A stretch of 64,000 nucleotides of DNA from Streptomyces sp. MMBL 11-1 (GTDB taxonomy: Bacteria > Actinomycetota > Actinomycetes > Streptomycetales > Streptomycetaceae). Location: the NCBI RefSeq assembly GCF_028622875.1, contig NZ_CP117709.1, forward strand, positions 5,335,001 to 5,399,000, written 5' to 3'. This document shows, one piece after another, positions 61,706-64,000 of the stretch; within the stretch, counting starts at the first letter, position 1, and the number at the start of each line of letters is the position of its first letter. The notes below the pieces were generated by a model that was not told the DNA's origin, searched no databases, and worked only from the letters and a program-made list of their open reading frames with translations. The position numbers and the translations under genes are program-made.

Positions 61706-62182
61706 GTGATCGATACCGAAGGCGACTGCGCCGAGTGGGCCTTCCCCGCCGAACCCGGTTCCGTGCGGAGCGCCCGGCACGCCGTCCGGGGAGCGCTGGG
61801 CACCTGGGGTCTCGACGCCGCGGTGGGCGACCTGGCGGTCCTGCTCGTCAGCGAGCTGGTGACCAACTCCCTCCGCTACGCCTCCGGGCCCATCGGCGTA
61901 CGCCTGGTCCAGTCGCACGCGGACGGGGACCTTCCGCACCCCGGTGGACGTCCTCCGCTCGCCCATCGGAGAATTCCGCTCGCCGACCGCCCTGCCACCG
62001 TCCCGGTGCTGCTGGTGGAAGTCTCCGATCCGCTTCCGGATCCACCCACCGCACGCAGTGCGGGTCCCGACGACGAAGGCGGCCGGGGACTCCAGCTCGT
62101 GGCCTGTTCCGCGCGCCGCTGGGGGACCCGTCGGGGAAAGAGTGGCAAGACGGTGTGGTTCGAGCTGGCTCTCCCTGGTTAG
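61706..62182 (+). CDS. RsbW-like anti-sigma factor kinase (HATPase)
   Basis: This 158-residue protein is of the histidine kinase-like ATPase type: FPAEPGSVRSARHAVRGALG, the N box LLVSELVTNSLRYA near residue 45, and the G box EGGRGLQLVACSARRWG. A Pro/Arg-rich insert (PHPGGRPPLAHRRIPLADRP) lies between the boxes. Such proteins in Streptomyces control SigB/SigF-like factors with PP2C phosphatases; the partner may be the protein at 62342. The GTG start at 61706 is preceded by GGGAAG. Confidence 0.85.
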   Translation: MIDTEGDCAEWAFPAEPGSVRSARHAVRGALGTWGLDAAVGDLAVLLVSELVTNSLRYASGPIGVRLVQSHADGDLPHPGGRPPLAHRRIPLADRPATVPVLLVEVSDPLPDPPTARSAGPDDEGGRGLQLVACSARRWGTRRGKSGKTVWFELALPG

Positions 62183-62341
62183 GAGAGTGGGGGACGCGCA
62201 GCGATCACCAGAGGTCGGGCAGAACCTGGCTGAAAGGGACCGAGACCTTGCTGTGATCGTGAACGCCGTGTCGGTCGGGGCCGTAGTGCTGAATACTGCG
62301 GGCAGGACCGGTCCGGTGTGTGAGCTGGAGGGGACGGTCGC

Positions 62342-64000
62342 GTGAGCGAAATACCTGGGACAACGGGTGATGTCGGTGATGCCGTCGGGACCACGGGCGA
62401 CGTCGTGTGGCAGAGCAGTCCGCCCGGCTCGATCTATGACTACATCAGGGTCGCCTCCTTCTCGATCGGCCCCGACGGTCTGATCGAGCAGTGGAGCAGC
62501 CGGGCCGCCGGTCTGTTCGGCATGTCCTCGACCGAGGCGATCGGCCGTGACCCGGTGGAGGCCTTCATGCCCGCCGAGCTGCGCTCGGACGGTCATCGGC
62601 GGGTCGGCGAGATCCTCGACGGCAAGGAGTGGACGGGCCTCGTCCCGTTCCGGATGCCGGGCGAGGGCGGGGCGCACGGCGTCGCCGAGGTCTATGTGAT
62701 GCCGAGTCTGACGGGCCGGGGGGAGCGGGCCGCCCTCTGTATCGTCGTGGACGTCCGGGCCCTGCGGCGCATCGAGACGGACCTCGCCGCCTCCCAGGCC
62801 ATATTCGGCCAATCTCCTTTCGGCTTCGTTCTGTTCGGCACGGACTTCGCCGTCGTTCGGGCCAACCAGCGCTTCGCCACGGTCTTCGGCGGCGCGGCCG
62901 AGGACCACCGGGGCCGCACGGTGGAGGACTATCTGCCGCGGGCCGAGGCCGACCGGCTGTCCGCCACTCTGAAACGGGTCCTGGAGACCGGGGAGTCGGT
63001 CACCGACCTCCAGCTCGTCGGCACCGCACCCGGCGGCACCGAGCGCCGCCACTGGTCCATGAACCTCTACCGCGTGCACAGCGGGGCCGGCCGCCCCGTC
63101 GGCATCGCCGGCCTCGCCACCGACGTCACCCGCCGCCACATCGCCGCCCGCGAGGCCGCCAGCGCCCGCCGCAACCTCGCCCTCCTCAACGAGGCCAGCG
63201 CCCGCATCGGCAATTCCCTGGACCTGGAGACCACCGCCCGCGAGCTCCTCGACGTGGCCGTCCCCGGCTTCTGCGACCTCGCCGCCGTCGACCTCTACCA
63301 GGGACTGCTCACCGGCGAGGAGGCCGCTCCCGGCAGTTGGGCGCCCGCCCACCGCGAGTCCGCCGGAGGCTCGGCGGAGCTGCGCCGGGTGGCCCACGCC
63401 AGCGCGGTCGCCGACGCCCTGCACACCGCCGTGGCGGGCAGCGGCCCCCCGGGCCCGGACGACCTGCCGCCCGCGCTCGGCTCCGTCCACCGCTTCGCCT
63501 TCGGCTCGCCCTGCGCCGTCGCGCTGCGCTCCGGCCGGGTCGAGGACGTCCCCGGCGACGAGATGGGCTTCGTGCAGTCGACGCTCGCCGTGCCCATGGT
63601 CGCGCACGACACCGTCGTCGGCCTCGTCCAGTTCTCCCGTACGAAGGGCAGCGAGCCGTTCGGGGAACGCGACCGGGCGCTCGCCACCGAACTGGCGGCC
63701 CGCGCCGCCGTCTGCATCGACAACGCCCGCCTCTACCGCCGCGAGCACGAACGCGCCCTCATCCTCCAGCGCAGCCTCCTGCCCCCCGGCGACCCGGAGG
63801 CCGCCGGCCTCGACATCGCCTGCCGCTATCTGCCGGGCAACACCGCCACCGAGGTCGGCGGCGACTGGTTCGACGTGATCGAGCTGCCCGGCCACCGCAC
63901 CGCCCTCGTCGTCGGCGACGTCATGGGCCGCGGCCTGCGCGCCGCCGTCGCCATGGGCGAACTGCGCACCGCCGTGCGGACCCTGGCCCTCCTCGACCTG
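62342..64000 (+). CDS. PAS-GAF-PP2C (SpoIIE-type) phosphatase, partial
   Basis: The frame from GTG 62342 stays open for 553 codons to the window edge. The order is PAS (SFSIGPDGLIEQWSSRAAGL, about 45-150), a second PAS (about 150-270), GAF (LNEASARIGNSLDLETTARE, about 280-460), then the start of a SpoIIE-type PP2C domain (LQRSLLPPG, YLPGNTATEVGGDWFDVI, VVGDVMGRGL). It should dephosphorylate an anti-sigma antagonist in response to a ligand or redox signal. The remaining PP2C part lies outside the window. Confidence 0.92.
   Translation, partial: MSEIPGTTGDVGDAVGTTGDVVWQSSPPGSIYDYIRVASFSIGPDGLIEQWSSRAAGLFGMSSTEAIGRDPVEAFMPAELRSDGHRRVGEILDGKEWTGLVPFRMPGEGGAHGVAEVYVMPSLTGRGERAALCIVVDVRALRRIETDLAASQAIFGQSPFGFVLFGTDFAVVRANQRFATVFGGAAEDHRGRTVEDYLPRAEADRLSATLKRVLETGESVTDLQLVGTAPGGTERRHWSMNLYRVHSGAGRPVGIAGLATDVTRRHIAAREAASARRNLALLNEASARIGNSLDLETTARELLDVAVPGFCDLAAVDLYQGLLTGEEAAPGSWAPAHRESAGGSAELRRVAHASAVADALHTAVAGSGPPGPDDLPPALGSVHRFAFGSPCAVALRSGRVEDVPGDEMGFVQSTLAVPMVAHDTVVGLVQFSRTKGSEPFGERDRALATELAARAAVCIDNARLYRREHERALILQRSLLPPGDPEAAGLDIACRYLPGNTATEVGGDWFDVIELPGHRTALVVGDVMGRGLRAAVAMGELRTAVRTLALLDL

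Overview
The window is high-GC actinobacterial DNA, almost certainly from a Streptomyces chromosome. Recognisable Streptomyces housekeeping genes flank the accessory DNA: exonuclease VII, IspH, polyphosphate glucokinase and a DUF6542 protein on the left; an SCO4226-like nickel protein, a secreted subtilase, a DasR-type chitinase promoter and PAS/GAF/PP2C plus anti-sigma signalling genes on the right. GTG starts and 4-nt start/stop overlaps are common.

Left arm (1-7.8 kb): partial nitroreductase, xseB-xseA, an amino-acid permease, ispH, ppgK, a DUF6542 membrane protein and ychF. The 3' end of ychF looks like an integration site. A 24-bp exact repeat that includes the last codons of ychF occurs at 7775, 9649 and 10468. 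Each copy is followed by its own hairpin terminator and flanked by GTGCTGG repeats that resemble integrase arm sites. The repeats bound two small segments, one with a VapBC-type and one with a RelE/Phd-type toxin-antitoxin pair, with no recombinase gene. A complete type I restriction-modification operon (hsdM-hsdS-hsdR) follows, then about 1.5 kb without a convincing gene.

Biosynthetic cluster (18.3-49.8 kb): I read this as a glycosylated, aryl-decorated thiopeptide-type RiPP cluster. It has (a) a LuxR/NarL-type regulator without the receiver aspartate; (b) a minus-strand set that matches the TDP-forosamine logic (RmlA, RmlB, 2,3-dehydratase, 3-ketoreductase, PLP/Fe-S 3-dehydrase, 4-aminotransferase, N,N-dimethyltransferase), plus a glycosyltransferase and a second methyltransferase; (c) a plus-strand maturation operon (pyridine-synthase candidate, LanB glutamylation protein, leader-binding cyclodehydratase partner, YcaO, azoline dehydrogenase, LanB elimination-domain protein) that leads into an ABC exporter; (d) a tandem array of five precursor genes, each with its own operator-like palindrome and most with their own hairpin; (e) GriI- and GriH-like enzymes for 3-amino-4-hydroxybenzoate, an adenylating ligase and two flavin monooxygenases.

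The precursors share a thiopeptide-like leader ending in LPEM(G/A)A, an invariant Ser at core position 1, a hypervariable 5-6 residue stretch and a conserved CC-Ser(5-6)-(A)CC tail. A near-palindrome, consensus CTGACAAATGTCAG, lies 96-103 bp before all five precursor start codons, once before an orphan unit that has lost its precursor, and at both sugar and maturation promoters. That makes one regulon. I do not recall a characterised product with this combination of core, aminohydroxybenzoate and forosamine-type sugar. The product assignment is inference from gene content.

Right arm (49.9-64 kb): NfeD/SPFH membrane pair, SCO4226-like protein, a secreted GH65-type glycosidase, a threonine-synthase-like gene broken by an in-frame TAG, a secreted subtilase with P domain, a secreted GH18 chitinase, a GntR/UTRA regulator, small SPOR and Nudix proteins, an RsbW-like kinase and a truncated PAS-GAF-PP2C phosphatase. 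No tRNA, rRNA or CRISPR array was seen.
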